Shown: positions 10,501 to 21,299, counted from the first letter of the stretch. The stretch is DNA of 64,000 nucleotides from Carposina sasakii (GCA_014607495.2 CP053160.1:6324001-6388000), one strand, 5' to 3'. Notes: generated from the letters alone by a model not told the origin. Numbers and translations are program-made.

Positions 10501-11515
10501 TTAATAAATGAATGGATCATTTGAAAGTAAAGGGATAAATATAAAGGTAAGTAAGACGGAAGTAATGGTTTTTGAAAAGGATGAGGTAATGGCGGATTGC
10601 AAATTAATGATTGGTGAAGATAGATTGGAGCAAGTGACAGAGTTTGTGTATCTTTGTTGTGGACTTTGTTTACAAGGGATGGTAAGCATGACAAAGATAT
10701 TGTAAGGTGAACTAGGTTGGTGTTTCCCTTAGTCCTGAGTTCTGGCTACCCCATGGGAGCCAGCAATGGGAATTTAATAAATGAATGGATCATTTGAAAG
10801 TAAAGGGATAAATATAAAGGTAATAAAACGGGTAATGGTTTTTGAAAAGGATGAGGTAATGGCGGATTGCAAATTAATGATTGGTGAAGATAGATTGGAG
10901 CTTATATTTGTTTACAAGGGATGGTAAGCATGACAAAGATATTGTAAGGAGAGTGAATGCCAATGGGGCAAATTCTTTTATAGTGTCGCAAACGGCACGT
11001 CTGGCTGTTCATAGAGGTGTTTTGGTGCCGACTCTTATGTATGGTAGTGAAAGTTGGGTATGGCAGAAAAACAAAATACCAAAATCAAGTGAATGCAGTG
11101 GAAATGAGAGCATTGAGAAGTATGTGTGGAGTCACTTTGAAAGATATAAGAAATGAGGTGATCAGAAAGAAGTGTGGTGTAAATGAGGACGTTGTGACGA
11201 AGATTGAGAAAGGTATGTTGAGATGGTTCGGGCATGTGGAGAGAATGGATGAAAGTAGATTGCGAAGAAAATGTACAACGGAGTGGATGAAAAGGTTGTA
11301 AGGGGAAGACCTCGCCGGACTTTCACCGATCAAATTGGTGAAATTCTAGAGAAAGGTGAGGTCAAGAGTACCCTAAACCGACGAACGTGCATGAAGAATA
11401 TCATGAAAGTAGATGAAGCTAAAGAGGTGTGTCAGGATCGTAGCAAATGAAGATCTGTGAGCTCTGCCTACCCCTTCGGAAAAGAGGCGTGATTTTTATA
11501 TATGTATGTATTTAA
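10500..11515 (+). mobile_element. LINE C-terminal end (RTE-like), internally duplicated
   Basis: Fragments of a reverse-transcriptase polyprotein C-terminus are readable across frames: SKTEVMVFEKDEVM, RLEQVTEFVYL, ARLAVHRGVLVPTLMYGSES, AVEMRALRSMCGVTLKDIRN and GMLRWFGHVERMDESRL, then RGRPRRTF-like and SAYPFGKEA-stop at 11459-11490. The element closes GAGGCGTGATTTTTATATATGTATGTATTT, a (ATGT)n tail. This C-terminus is familiar from RTE-like LINEs of moths. The first ~220 bases of it (10500-10705) recur at 10771-10948. Frameshifts make it inactive; the polymerase core is absent (5' truncated). A second copy of the last 150 bases lies at 47280-47440. Confidence 0.8.
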
Positions 11516-11767
11516 TTGGCCGCGTGGTGCCGGCAGAGTAGAATTCGTACCACCCCATGTCTGCCCGTGGGTATCATACGAGGCGATTAAGGGTTTCCGG
11601 GAGGTGGGCAGCAGCGCCTCCCGTATTGACAACATAGTCCAAAATACAAACTGCGGTTACCAACCCGCCTGCCCTGCGTGGTGACTATGGACAGTCTTGT
11701 GGCGTGCCCTGGGGGAGGCCTACGTCCAGCAGTGGACTGCAATAGGCTGATGATGATGATGATGATG
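11514..11767 (+). repeat. SINE-like element with (GAT)n tail
   Basis: The head GGCCGCGTGGTGCCGGCAG and the block TATCATACGAGGCGATTAAG resemble the SINE cores elsewhere in the window (GTCGTAAGAGNCGACTAAGG). The tail GAGGCCTACGTCCAGCAGTG, GACTGCAATAGGC and (GAT)6 is the (GAT)n family tail. It abuts the LINE tail at 11515. Full length, about 250 bp, non-coding. Confidence 0.75.
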
Positions 11768-12523
11768 TATTTAATATGTTGCGATATACTAAATACCTAC
11801 TGCATAAGTAATGAAAATGGCAAAAAAACCCAGCAACAAACTCTCATTTATAACCTTTTGACAACACGTAATCAATGAATTTGCTCAACAAAAGGGGATC
11901 CTATTAAAAATGAATGATGGAGTCACAGGAATCAATTTATAACGTGAATTCAGCGGAATGTCCTTTCGGTGGGACAGTTGGGCCCGGGGCTCAAGTGGCG
12001 GCGATCTGTCAATGTCTATGGTAAGCCCCTTAAATGCGTTCTTAAACAGCAGTCCACCCTACATGCCCCTTGTCCACTCTGATACGCCGATCAATACGGT
12101 ACCGTCCTCTCAAAAAGATTATAGATACATTTTGCGTCGTAAAGATTTGATTATCTTTCTTTTGATTTAAATCCCTTATGTAATCTTAATTTAGATAGGA
12201 AAATGAGAAATTTCGTGATATATGATTTTGTTAAAGCTAATGTCCGGAAAATCCTAAGTTTAGGTAATACTTAGGTACCTATATAAATAATAAACTATAT
12301 CTTAACCTGTCCTCGGAAATTAAATTTAAGTTGCTATACGTGTAAGAATTTTTATAAGAATTGATTAAGGCACTTTACCTATCTGCTACGTGTCTAACTG
12401 GTTACAATCATTACACTGCTTTTCTACCATAACATGGAATTTCCCTAAAAAACAGACATGGTACTACTCGTACATTAATTATTATTTATTGAGGCAAGAC
12501 ATAACTGACAAAACATGTAAGGT
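11768..12523. other. spacer with a GC-richer patch
   Basis: Mostly AT-rich. The stretch 11951-12110 is GC-richer and includes an open frame reading MSFRWDSWARGSSGGDLSMSM before ATGGTAAGC, a possible splice donor at 12018, with an AG at 11950. I cannot identify the product; a repeat fragment is equally likely. Confidence 0.35.
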
Positions 12524-12947
12524 CGGTCACTATGGGTAAGTGTGACTAGGGGGTAGTGTATCTGCCCTTTACATCACGAAAATTAGTTGAGATTTTGATT
12601 TAAGTGCCATCTGTTGTTGTGAGTAAGAGAAGTATCGGTTCGCAGTTTTAAATCTAGATAGCCTTGACACACACTTTGGTAGCTTTTACCATTTGAAATC
12701 TGTCATATTTTTTTATATGAGATCGAGTTCACAGGTGCACGTGTTTACAAAGATAATCGTGGTGTTTTGAAAAAAATAAGAGATTTTGCCTATGCTAGTT
12801 CCTTTTATACTTATCGAACCTAACGTAAATCTATTTATTTTATATAGAATGTTGAAAATAAGAATTTTACGTTAATTTAAAGAATATAACCTTAAAATTT
12901 AATCGCTGGGAAAGTGTGTCTACTTTGCTTGAGGCAAGTGTGTCTAC

Positions 12948-13020
12948 ATGTCACACTTGCCCCCAGTCAGGAATTGCAAACATTTATGCATGCAACCCCG
13001 ACTGGAGGCAAGTGTGACAT
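12948..13020. repeat. 73 nt imperfect hairpin
   Basis: The arm ATGTCACACTTGCCCCCAGT (12948-12971) faces CCCCGACTGGAGGCAAGTG..ACAT (12996-13020); about 22 of 24 positions pair, with a 24 nt loop that itself contains TGCATGCA. It carries two of the GGYAAGTGTG motifs in opposite orientation. Confidence 0.75.
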
Positions 13021-13145
13021 GCAAGCATGATATGAACTGGTCTCTTTCCGAATAGCGAGAATTACTCCATACATAAGGTATAGATTTGTATTGCCTTTTA
13101 AGGTTTTATGTGCAATAAGGTATTGCAAATAAGTAATAATTTGTT

Positions 13146-13378
13146 AAATAGCCCACTATAGAGAACCTATTTCCAAAATTTTAAACTCGAAATCACATTT
13201 CTATTTTTCAAGATTGTATGAAAATTCCTGAGTTATTTAAAAATTCTCCATACTATCGGGAAAAATAAACATGTGATTTCGGATCTCAAATTTTGTGGAT
13301 AGGTTCTCTATAGTGGGCTATTTACATAGCTTTTCGCTTAACATACCCTTTTTGTTACACCCTGTATAAGGTAGGTGA
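13146..13378 (+). mobile_element. MITE family II, copy with decayed left end
   Basis: Internal foldback arms AATAGCCCACTATAGAGAAC (13147) and GTTCTCTATAGTGGGCTATT (13302-13321) are nearly perfect complements. The right end TTTTCGCTTAACATACCC..TTTGTTACACCCTGTA is intact; the matching left terminus is missing. Non-coding. Confidence 0.75.
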
Positions 13379-13879
13379 CAAATTATTGGTTGCCATCCTT
13401 AGGTAGCATGGTCGTTGCATTTTATATTTCAAAATAGCTTCCTGTCGCGCTTTGATCATATGGTCACACTTGCCTCGTTTTGGTGGGGAAGTTTGTCTGA
13501 TGTAGTACTTTCATTTTAGACCTAAAAAACAAACTTTTAAAGGTTAAAATAGAAAAAACACATTTTTTTCAGCCCATTTTGATCCTTATTTTAGTTTGCC
13601 TTAGGAAAAGATTGGAAAGTCAATCTTTAATTACTTGATATTTGGGTTCAAAATAAACTTTGAAAAAAGTATGACACACTTACCCATATTGCTTTACTGT
13701 AAATATATATAAAATGATCATTATTTATAGATATAAAATGAAAAACCGACTGAGCTTACTCAAGTAAAATTTAACTAAAGGGCAAATATATATTGCGTTA
13801 AGCCGTGTACGAAGTAGGAGGCAGAATATTGTCAGATGGCCACATACAAAAGAGAAAAAGGACTAGGCTTCGAAACTTT

Positions 13880-14545
13880 ACGTCTGACAATATGATGATT
13901 ATGATGATAATGATGACCTCCGAATTTCGGTCATGGCGACCACTTCTACTCTAGATATTACTAAGTTGGCGTTCATGCGCTCGGACACATTTACATAGCC
14001 AATCTTCGCCCTGAACGCCCGCGCACACAGAGGACAGGTTAGTGCGCCATTATTGTATTATAGATAATGGCAGCAGGAGGACGAGTCTTTACAGTTCTCA
14101 AGGTCCTTGACGCTGCTCCTCGAACTCGTATACTTGCTTTATCACCGTCCTGCGCCACTCTGGTCGTTGTGCTGACAAAACTTCCCATTTAGATGGATCT
14201 ATATTGCATCTCTTCATGTCTTTTCTGATCTTTGTATCTGAGGAGTTGTCCGCCGCTTTTTCGCTTGCCCTCCTCTAGTTCAGAAAAGAAGATGCTCTTA
14301 GCCAATCTCTCCTCCGCCATACGAGACACATGACCGCACCACCGAAGCTTTAAGTAGGCCTCAATGGCACTTACATTGGCTCTTCGCAATTTCGGTATTA
14401 CGCACCCGGTTGGACCATCTGATTCTCATGATGGATCGGAGGCACTTGAGGTGGATCGATCCAGAGTCGTATGTGGCGACTGTACATGCACCACGCCTCG
14501 GAGGAATATAAGAGATTTGGCAGAACAACAGCCATGTACACACTT
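13880..14545 (-). mobile_element. LINE C-terminal end with zinc-finger-like tail
   Basis: Minus-strand frames read [47 protein letters not shown] and [12 protein letters not shown] residues, then CPLCARAFRAKIGYVNVSER near 14035. This is the C-terminus of a LINE polyprotein with a 'LRWxGHVxRM' signature; such proteins often finish in a C2H2-like CPxC..FRAKIG motif. Here the second His pair is lost. The element ends GGTCGCCATGACCGAAATTC..GGAGGTCATCAT in a (ATC)n tail at about 13880. Frameshifts and stops show it is dead and 5' truncated. Exact clade not certain. Confidence 0.75.
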
Positions 14546-14559
14546 ATTTAAGCAACATA

Positions 14560-14705
14560 TAATTACACTCCTTCTTCCTGCCTGTTCCCAATCATTTGGG
14601 GTCGGTGCAATATGTAGGTACTCTTTTTTCATTCATCCCTATTATCCGTCATCTCGTTATTCTCATGTCTACCTCTTCCTCTATAACCATCTTACTTCGG
14701 ACACG
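14560..14705 (+). repeat. 'GGGGTCGG' repeat
   Basis: CTTCTTCCTGCCTGTTCCC, TTTGGGGTCGGTGCAATATG matches the opening of the repeat at 34580 (CCTGTTCTTATCCC.. GGGGTCGGCGCAATATGG). The remainder diverges. Non-coding. Confidence 0.5.
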
Positions 14706-14744
14706 GCTTAATGCAACATATAATTTAATGACAACACAATTATC

Positions 14745-14812
14745 TTCATCTTCATAAGCCTATTGCAGTCCATTACTGGACGTAGGCACCCCACTGCCAT
14801 AGGGGGATTTTG
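14745..14812 (-). repeat. (GAT)n-family tail fragment
   Basis: ATCTTCATCTTCATAAGCC, TATTGCAGTCCATTACTGG and ACGTAGGCACCCC are the complement of the tail seen at 11710-11767, with a decayed (ATC)n run at its edge. Confidence 0.7.
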
Positions 14813-14889
14813 TTACTAAAAAGTTCCACTATCTGTTTTTCGGCGGCTCCATAATTAGACCCTCGTTTCCTTTATGTTATGTGTAGCTG

Positions 14890-15232
14890 ACCAAAATTCT
14901 CTATAAAAATCTAAGAACGGACTACTCGTGCCTTTTATATTTGAGGATATCCCTAGATTCCTTAGAGATTCCATCAGATGTTATGTTTTATATGTAGGTG
15001 ATCAAAACGCTCAGTAAAAGTATAAAAACAGACTACATGTGCCTACAATATTCGAGGATTGCCCTCGATTTCTCCAAGATCCCATCATCAGATCCTGATA
15101 TGGTGAATATGGGACCAACCTGGAAGTTTACCATGACCAACTATAAAAAAAAAATTAAAATCGGGTCATAAATGACGGAGTTCTGAGGTAACAGACGAAT
15201 TGATAACCTCTCTTTTTGAAGTCGGTTAATAA
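14890..15232. repeat. diverged 111 bp tandem repeat plus conserved tail
   Basis: A unit starting ACCAAAATTCTCTATAAAAA at 14890 recurs, diverged, at 15001 (ATCAAAACGCTCAGTAAAAG); both contain ACTAC(T/A).GTGCCT..ATTYGAGGAT and a CATCAGAT end. It continues into AAATGACGGAGTTCTGAGGTAAC and TTTTTGAAGTCGGTTAATAA, an ending common in moth genomes and seen again, degraded, at 28980-29062. Confidence 0.65.
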
Positions 15233-16360
15233 AAATGAATGAGTTTTCTTTCAATAGTGCTGGTAGATAATACTATAGGATATTAGAAAATAAATCAATT
15301 GCTCGCCGACAGGCGGCACAACGTGCTATAATTGGATTTACAGTTCTCTCCCTGGGAGTAAGGATTGCAGTTATTGTATACAATTCATAAGAATATGAAG
15401 AACTGAAGTGATATTTATAGCTACCGATTGTAAGAAAGTTAGAATACAAGTGAGATGAAAGTAAGCTCAGAGCTCAATAAATTACATAATGGTTTTTTGC
15501 AAATGACACATACTTGGCGTGGTAGAAGCTAATTAGGCCAATAAACTTGTCTTCCTCATTTATGTATATATGTATCTATCTTTTGCATCAGATAATTACT
15601 ACCCAGAAGCGGTTTCCTAAGTGAAGCGAAGCTGGTAGAGATTTATAACTGTTACAAAAATCGTATCAGATAACAACTTTATGATACACATTCAGCCTAT
15701 TTTTGGGTATATGGGCAATTTTTACAACCTTGTGATTTTTGCTTCACTACCCGGCATACATTTGTCATTGATAACTCCTTCTGGAGACTTTTTATTCTAT
15801 GTTGTTATGTTACGATCATTAGAAAATATTTTATGTTCTTCAATATTCATTCCATAATAATATTATAGAATTCTAGACTAGACCGGACATCTAAGTGCTT
15901 GTTTTTTTTCTTTTCAGTTTTTTAAGCAGTCGGGATTTTGGATTTTTTAAATTATGTTTTTTTATTTTATAATTTTTTGTTATGAGTACCTAGCTACTGA
16001 TAGGTACGCTTCAAGAAACATGCTCAACATGCTCGGCAGCAAGAAGTTTTCGTCTTGCTGCTATGTAAAAACTTATATGTGAGAATGGTTGTTACGCAAC
16101 TATCAATCGATATAGATCCTAAACGGTTGGTCTAATCGAAAAATGTTGAGAGAAACCTAAAAAATATTTTTAAATACCTATTCAACGATACCCCACTCGA
16201 TATAGTTTGTCGACTTTAATTTTTTTCATTCACAAAATGGCGTCCAGTATCGCCAGTTGCCATATTGGATTTTCACTAACGTCATGTCTTAGTGACACTC
16301 GCCGGACTAAGAGGAATCGTAACGGATTGACGTTTTTATAAATTTATCCTAGTCATGAAT
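15233..16360. other. spacer
   Basis: No gene. The patch around 16235-16290 (AAATGGCGTCCAGTATCGCC and ATTGGATTTTCACTAACGTC) has the look of a dispersed repeat but has no second copy here. Confidence 0.4.
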
Positions 16361-16363
16361 CAT

Positions 16364-16800
16364 AATCGAACCCACGACCTCTGCATTCCGCGTGTCAATG
16401 AGCCACCGGGTCAATTACTCGGATGGCCGAGGATAGCTATACACTAGCCAAATCTCGGCAAACAAAGCTTTGGTCTGTGTCATCCGAGTAGTGGCTCAGT
16501 GGTTAGAGCACTGACTTGGGTTCGAAAGGAACATACATAATATCACTACAGTTCTCCATTAATACGAGTAGTTAGCGTGTGCTGAGGGATTCAGCACTAA
16601 TCGGGATGAAAAATAACGTTGCCACGTCATCCGAGTTTGACCCGGTGGCTCAGCACTGACACGCGGAATGCAGAGGTCGTGGGTTCGATTCCCACCCGTG
16701 TGAGGAATTTTTTCCATTTCCGATTGACGTATGAATCTTCAGGCGTTTGGTCTGTGTAGTGCTTCAAAGGAACATACGAGTATATATCACAATTCCCAAG
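16364..16800. mobile_element. cluster of three tRNA-derived SINE pieces
   Basis: Minus-strand head at 16364-16435 (AATCGAACCC = B-box complement, then GAGCCACCGGGTC). Plus-strand deleted copy at 16478-16560 (GTGGCTCAGTGGTTAGAG, then GGGTTCGAAAGGAACATAC, missing its middle). Plus-strand better copy at 16636-16800 with CCCGGTGGCTCAGCACTGAC, B box GGTTCGATTCC (16682-16692), AGGAATTTTTTCCATTTCCG and CTTCAAAGGAACATACGAG. The internal Pol III promoter words come from a tRNA; no copy forms a complete tRNA. The antisense ORF with RVGIEPTTSAFR is a by-product of this family. Confidence 0.8.
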
Positions 16801-17906
16801 TTGCTTCATCCTTCATGTATTATCCATTTCCAAGTTAAATTAAACCAAAACTTACCGAAAAATCCAGAATAGTAATCATCGTTTAAGGCGAAGCCCACAT
16901 CTCTCCTCACATCCAGTTTTATGGTGGAAGCTTCTCGAAGGCCAACCCTTAATTTGCATAGTTATGAAACTTCGCACGTATCCGAATTGTTTGCACAAAT
17001 CTTGACGATATTTAATTAAAACTAGAACAAGTAACTCATAAAATTGAGCCAAATATCTTCAAACTACTTCGTAACTTCGGTAATTCTTGCTACAAAATGT
17101 ACCAATATTATCCTAAACTTTGAAAAGGTATACCACAATATATGATAAGCTGTATTTACTGTATTTTTAATTTTATATCAGCGAATTTTTTTAAAACTTA
17201 TTAAATTTATTAAAATTTTTACTGACGAAATAATGAAACGGCGGTTTTCTAAAATGAATTTATAAGTTTTGTTATTTACACCTAAACTATTGTTCCTAAC
17301 AATTATGTTTACTTATTAAAAAGTAAAAATATCGCAAGTACTAAAAGCATTTATTGAAGTAAATACTACATAAAATTGTGATCATATAAATCAGGAAAAA
17401 ACTTTCAGATGTAAGATTAATGGAGAAAATCTTTTCTGGGTAGTTCTAATTAAAACTACGAGTATAACAAGTGACTTATAGAAGTTTTGTCTTTGTCTCT
17501 CCTAACTATAACTACTCTTAACTTAGATCAACTGAGTTCTAGAAACTTTTAAACGTGTTTAACCACTACAGAAGTCAAATAACTGAGGTTGAATAAAGTA
17601 ACATTAATGTACTTATATTTAAAAAAAACATACCCATACCATAGAGGAATATTCCTCTATGCCCATACTAAAGCAAACTATAGAATATTGTACAAAACAG
17701 TTTATTTATGTCATGCGCTAGTAATTATAAGTTTTTTAAAAAGATTTTATTTCAGTTTTATGTGTAGCTTTTATATATCATTTAATAACCTCATATTATA
17801 ATAAAATTGACAATTTTATCGATGAGTATTTGCTTTACGCATTGTGTTGTAGCAAGAAAACACCGCTTCAAGACGAGCTGTCATAATCCACAAACATTCC
17901 TATACC
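16801..17906. other. AT-rich spacer
   Basis: Long AT-rich sequence with homopolymer runs; only short ORFs of low complexity. Nothing recognised. Confidence 0.5.
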
Positions 17907-18179
17907 TGGCAGCAACATAAAAATACGCCAGAGTTTTGACAGATTGATAATACTTTTATTTGCGACGCACGCTTAACCCACAGTTTGTTATCAGACTCTG
18001 AAGCCTCGCATAACGAGGGCGGAGAGACAATGTCCCCCTTTGTATTCCACTCCACATGTACTCGAAATAACAAGGGCTCTATTTTCAATTCTTCCATCGC
18101 ATTCTGCGGTTCTATAAGCATAGGGAGCGGTACCCTTGAAATGCATGGAGAGGTTTTGCATGCGAGCACTTTCTTAGAG
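17907..18179 (-). CDS. unidentified ORF, possible exon
   Basis: On the minus strand a frame of about 90 codons is open, with MLIEPQNAMEELKIEPLLFR, VHVEWNTKGDIVSPPSLCEA and SDNKLWVKRASQIK. It follows a pyrimidine-rich stretch ending AAG at 18180 and stops at a possible donor, CCAG|GTATAG, at about 17909. Base composition is richer in GC than its neighbours. I do not recognise a family, and the plus strand is also open (77 codons), so this could be a repeat or chance. Confidence 0.25.
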
Positions 18180-18229
18180 TTCCGTGAGGAAAGTGGAAAA
18201 TTAATGGGCTTGGACTAGTCTAGGCGGAA

Positions 18230-18582
18230 TCTGGATGTCTTTGTCAGGTTGATTGTGAAAAAGTTGAAGTTTTCTATTTTCAAATAACATGGTAGCTTCT
18301 TACCTTTACATGTGTAATGTAACTGTTGTCTATTCAACCAGTAACAATTCCGTTCCATTATTTGTAGAACAGAGATCACGTAGATACCAATTATGACTGA
18401 AATATTATACCATGAGAATTCACATATACCTACCTACATATGGAAAACATATCTGGCACAACCACAGGAATCTAATGAAACTGACCTGCAGCTTGACCCC
18501 ATTACACATTGATTTTAAGCTTTCAATTCTAAGAGACAAAGTGACACATCGAAAAAGTATAAAGTTTGCTTTGTTTGTATTA
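18230..18582. other. spacer
   Basis: No repeat or gene recognised before the Helitron at 18583. Confidence 0.4.
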
Positions 18583-18829
18583 TCTTCTGTAATATAAAAA
18601 TGAATCGCTGAATGTGTTGCTAAGCGCAAATGTCGAGAACAGCTGAACCGATTTCTCTAATTCTTTTTTTAGGAATATTTCTTGAAGTACGAAGGTAGTT
18701 CTTACGAAAAGAAAAATTAAAAAAATTGACTGAACAGGTCTAAATCCAACACTTTCCTATAACGGCCGCCCACGACTTTATCCACCGGAAAGGGCATTAC
18801 ACCCGTGCAAAGCCGGGGCGGATCCCTAG
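18583..18829 (+). mobile_element. non-autonomous Helitron-like element, full length
   Basis: Both edges fit Helitron rules: 5' TC after host A (18583), 3' CTAG (18826-18829) before host T. Inside are TATAAAAATGAATCGCTGAA, GTTGCTAAGCGCAAATGTCG, GAACAGCTGAACCGATTTC and the GC-rich 3' block CACCCGTGCAAAGCCGGGGC. About 247 bp; no Rep/helicase coding. Other ends of this type are at 24996 and 55930. Confidence 0.8.
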
Positions 18830-19954
18830 TATTAAATAATGTTAGAGTTCCAACAGTTTTAGAAGACACAATCGTCTCAAGTTAGACACTGTTTAAAAAA
18901 TATGTTTAACAGCAAAATGTATGTAGGTAGTATCATTGTAGGATGGATGTGTCAAAATAAGGCAATTTTTAGATTAAACCATTTTTAATCTCTTTTATAA
19001 TAGGACGGAGAATCATACGGAACCTAAATATAATACAAATAACATTCTTTCAGTCAGATTTTTATATACATTCCTTCCACACGTAATTGCGATGCATTTA
19101 AGCGAGATGAAATTTCAAATTGAGTTTGTAAATTCCATGAATCTTATACGAGATGCCAATTCAGTATTACATCTGTCCAATCCAGATGTAATATAGAAAA
19201 TATGTCCCTGAGGTTTCTATTTTTGGTATAAATATCGAAGGCACAGTTTATTTTTTAACGCGTTTGACACATGTCAAACAGGAGCCTATATATCTAACCG
19301 CTAATGGAACCACCCACAGGGTTTTAAAACAGGTGTCAAGTTAGGAATACATAACGCAAAAATGAGAAGTCATACTCTATATTCTTAAGGAGATTGAGCA
19401 GAATTACGAAAGAGATCTTACAACCGGGTACAGCATATCAGCAGTGACAAGTTGCTGGCTCCTGTGCTTGAGATTTTCTTAGTAGATCTTTACGATATAA
19501 CCGGAAGAAATAAGCTGATATATACATATAAATGCCCCGTTTCAGCATACGAGTAAGACTTAACAGCGCAGGAAATAAATTCTATAGCCAAATCCCAATA
19601 CACCAAAACGAATAGTTTAACAACTCCTGTTATAAAACCTGTCATTAAAGCTAAGCGACGTTTTATGTAAAAATAATGGATAAACGTTTAGTGGATCTTT
19701 TGATAAATAGGCTCGGTGGCGCTTCCGTGAAACAAAGCTTACTCGGATCGTTCCTACTTACAACAATCGTCAACTTAACGAGGGTTGTATAACCAGTGCT
19801 GCTGCAGTATTCAGAAGGGTGTAACTGGAGTAATTTTAATGGAAAGTCAGATATGGTATATTTAAGCTAATTTTAGCTATATATTTTACTATCAGACGTA
19901 AAAATCTAGCAGTGTAATTTGCTGATGGAGATTTACCCAAATTTACAGGTTGTA
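18830..19954. other. spacer with a small palindrome
   Basis: No gene. A perfect 11 bp stem, TATTACATCTG..CAGATGTAATA, sits at 19165-19193 with a 7 nt loop. Remainder unremarkable. Confidence 0.45.
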
Positions 19955-20580
19955 AGTAACATAAGAGGTATGTTAAGCCAAATACTATGAAAATAGCCTA
20001 TTAGAGACAATACCTGTACTGGGTGTAAAAAGACAACTTTGTTCTTTTAATACCTCATATTCTTTGTAACATCACGATCATTTTTTCTATGGAAGTATCC
20101 CTGGGAAAGTTACATTAATATTATCATTTTTTTTTACATAAATCGATCTGAAATCGGTTAACAAACATTTTTTCAAAGATACCATGTCAAAATGTTATAA
20201 TGTTAGTTTTGTAGGTACATTTTTTACTTTGTGCATCAAACGAATAAATTGCTTGCAATAAAATGACAGTGTTTTTTTTTATAATTTTTTTGTTTCCCAG
20301 GGTTGGTTCCATTGAAGAAAATGATTGTAACCTTACAAAGAATACGAGGTATTAAAAAAACATCGTTGTCTTTTTACACCCTGTATATATAGGTATGTTA
20401 AGAAAAGTTGATACACGAAATCCATTTTATTTATGTTAATTTTTTTCCAGATAGTACGAGTATGTAAAAATTCGTAAACAACTTAGGAATTATTATACAA
20501 TCTTTTTTTGGAATAGGGTCTCTATAGTTGGCTATATTTAAAGTATTTCGCTTTATATTCCTCTTCTGTTACACAATGTA
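19955..20580 (+). mobile_element. MITE family II split by a family III insertion
   Basis: Left part 19955-20015 (AGGTATGTTAAGCCAAATAC, AATAGCCTATTAGAGACA) and right part 20387-20580 (GGTCTCTATAGTTGGCTATA, TATTTCGCTTTATATTCC, GTTACACAATGTA) are complementary family II ends, with the family internal blocks between. The interruption is the family III element 20016-20386. Confidence 0.65.
20016..20386 (+). mobile_element. MITE family III, long inverted repeats
   Basis: Ends TACTGGGTGTAAAAAGACAA and, complementary on the right, TTGTCTTTTTACACCCTGTA. The inverted repeats run about 90 bp each (20016-20110, 20297-20386): AATACCTCATATTCTTTGTA versus TACAAAGAATACGAGGTATT and CTGGGAAA versus TTTCCCAG. 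The 185 bp centre is AT-rich and non-coding. Inserted in a family II copy. Confidence 0.85.
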
Positions 20581-20589
20581 ACTAACCTT

Positions 20590-21291
20590 ATAATTAATTT
20601 TTGCCTTAAATTTAAATAATCGAAAAATAACTCGTACTTTAATTAAAGAACACAAAGTACGACCATCTTTCACCATTAGTGCTCTCAAGGGAAAAGTTAC
20701 GACTAAAACTAGAAACATAGTTCGATTTTTAGTGCCAAAATTACGAATTGAACGTACCCATGACGTTCCCATCGTGCGAATATGTCAGTGAGTGTTGCTA
20801 GTTTCACACCGCTGTATCGCGTAAAGGTTGCATTGCCATTTTGGTTGGCATTTCCCTGAACGTTAAATGAGGAGTGAATTGTCTTGTTTGTAGCAATTTT
20901 GGTATACTTACGCTTGCATTCAAATATAATTCTGTAGTATCTCTGGGCTTTCAGCTGCTTTGTAACATTGTAAGCTTAGCTCTTCTACAGTAGCGTTACC
21001 TAAACTAATTAATAATATAATACTATAGTATCGGTAAGGAATAAATAATGGAAAACAGAATGGAGTACATAGTGACTAATAAACTACTTAGGTATAAACA
21101 ACTACAATAAGTGTTAGTTTATCTATTCGTGACATATTTGTATCTAATATTGGTGTAAAAATAATAAGAATAAATACATGAATGATTGCAATATTCGTTT
21201 TTAGAGAAATTGTTCGAATCACCAATTGTCAAGATGGGTGAGTAAGTAATTAATGTATTCACTTATCCAACGTTTTTACAACTGGTCGTTG
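20590..21291. other. spacer
   Basis: No repeat matched elsewhere; ORFs are short and low complexity. Confidence 0.45.
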
Positions 21292-21299
21292 TTTTACAT

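Larger units (their letters stand above)
12524..13692. repeat. region with repeated GGYAAGTGTG motif
   Basis: Variants of GGCAAGTGTGACA occur about eight times on both strands: near 12534, 12908, 12932, 13006 (plus) and 12948, 13461, 13670 (minus), with a weak one at 13486. The outermost two, GGGTAAGTGTGAC near 12534 and GTGTGTCATAC-facing CACACTTACCC near 13670, point towards each other as inverted ends. A family II MITE sits inside at 13146-13378. Suggests an old DNA element with subterminal motifs, but no coding relic is seen. Confidence 0.4.

Noticed and set aside
11951..12017. host exon ending at ATG|GTAAGC
   Set aside because: Plausible splice sites, but only 22 codons, no recognisable residues and a possible repeat origin; mentioned in the spacer entry only.
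16627..16809. 60-codon ORF containing RVGIEPTTSAFR
   Set aside because: Antisense of the tRNA-SINE; this peptide is a known by-product of such repeats.
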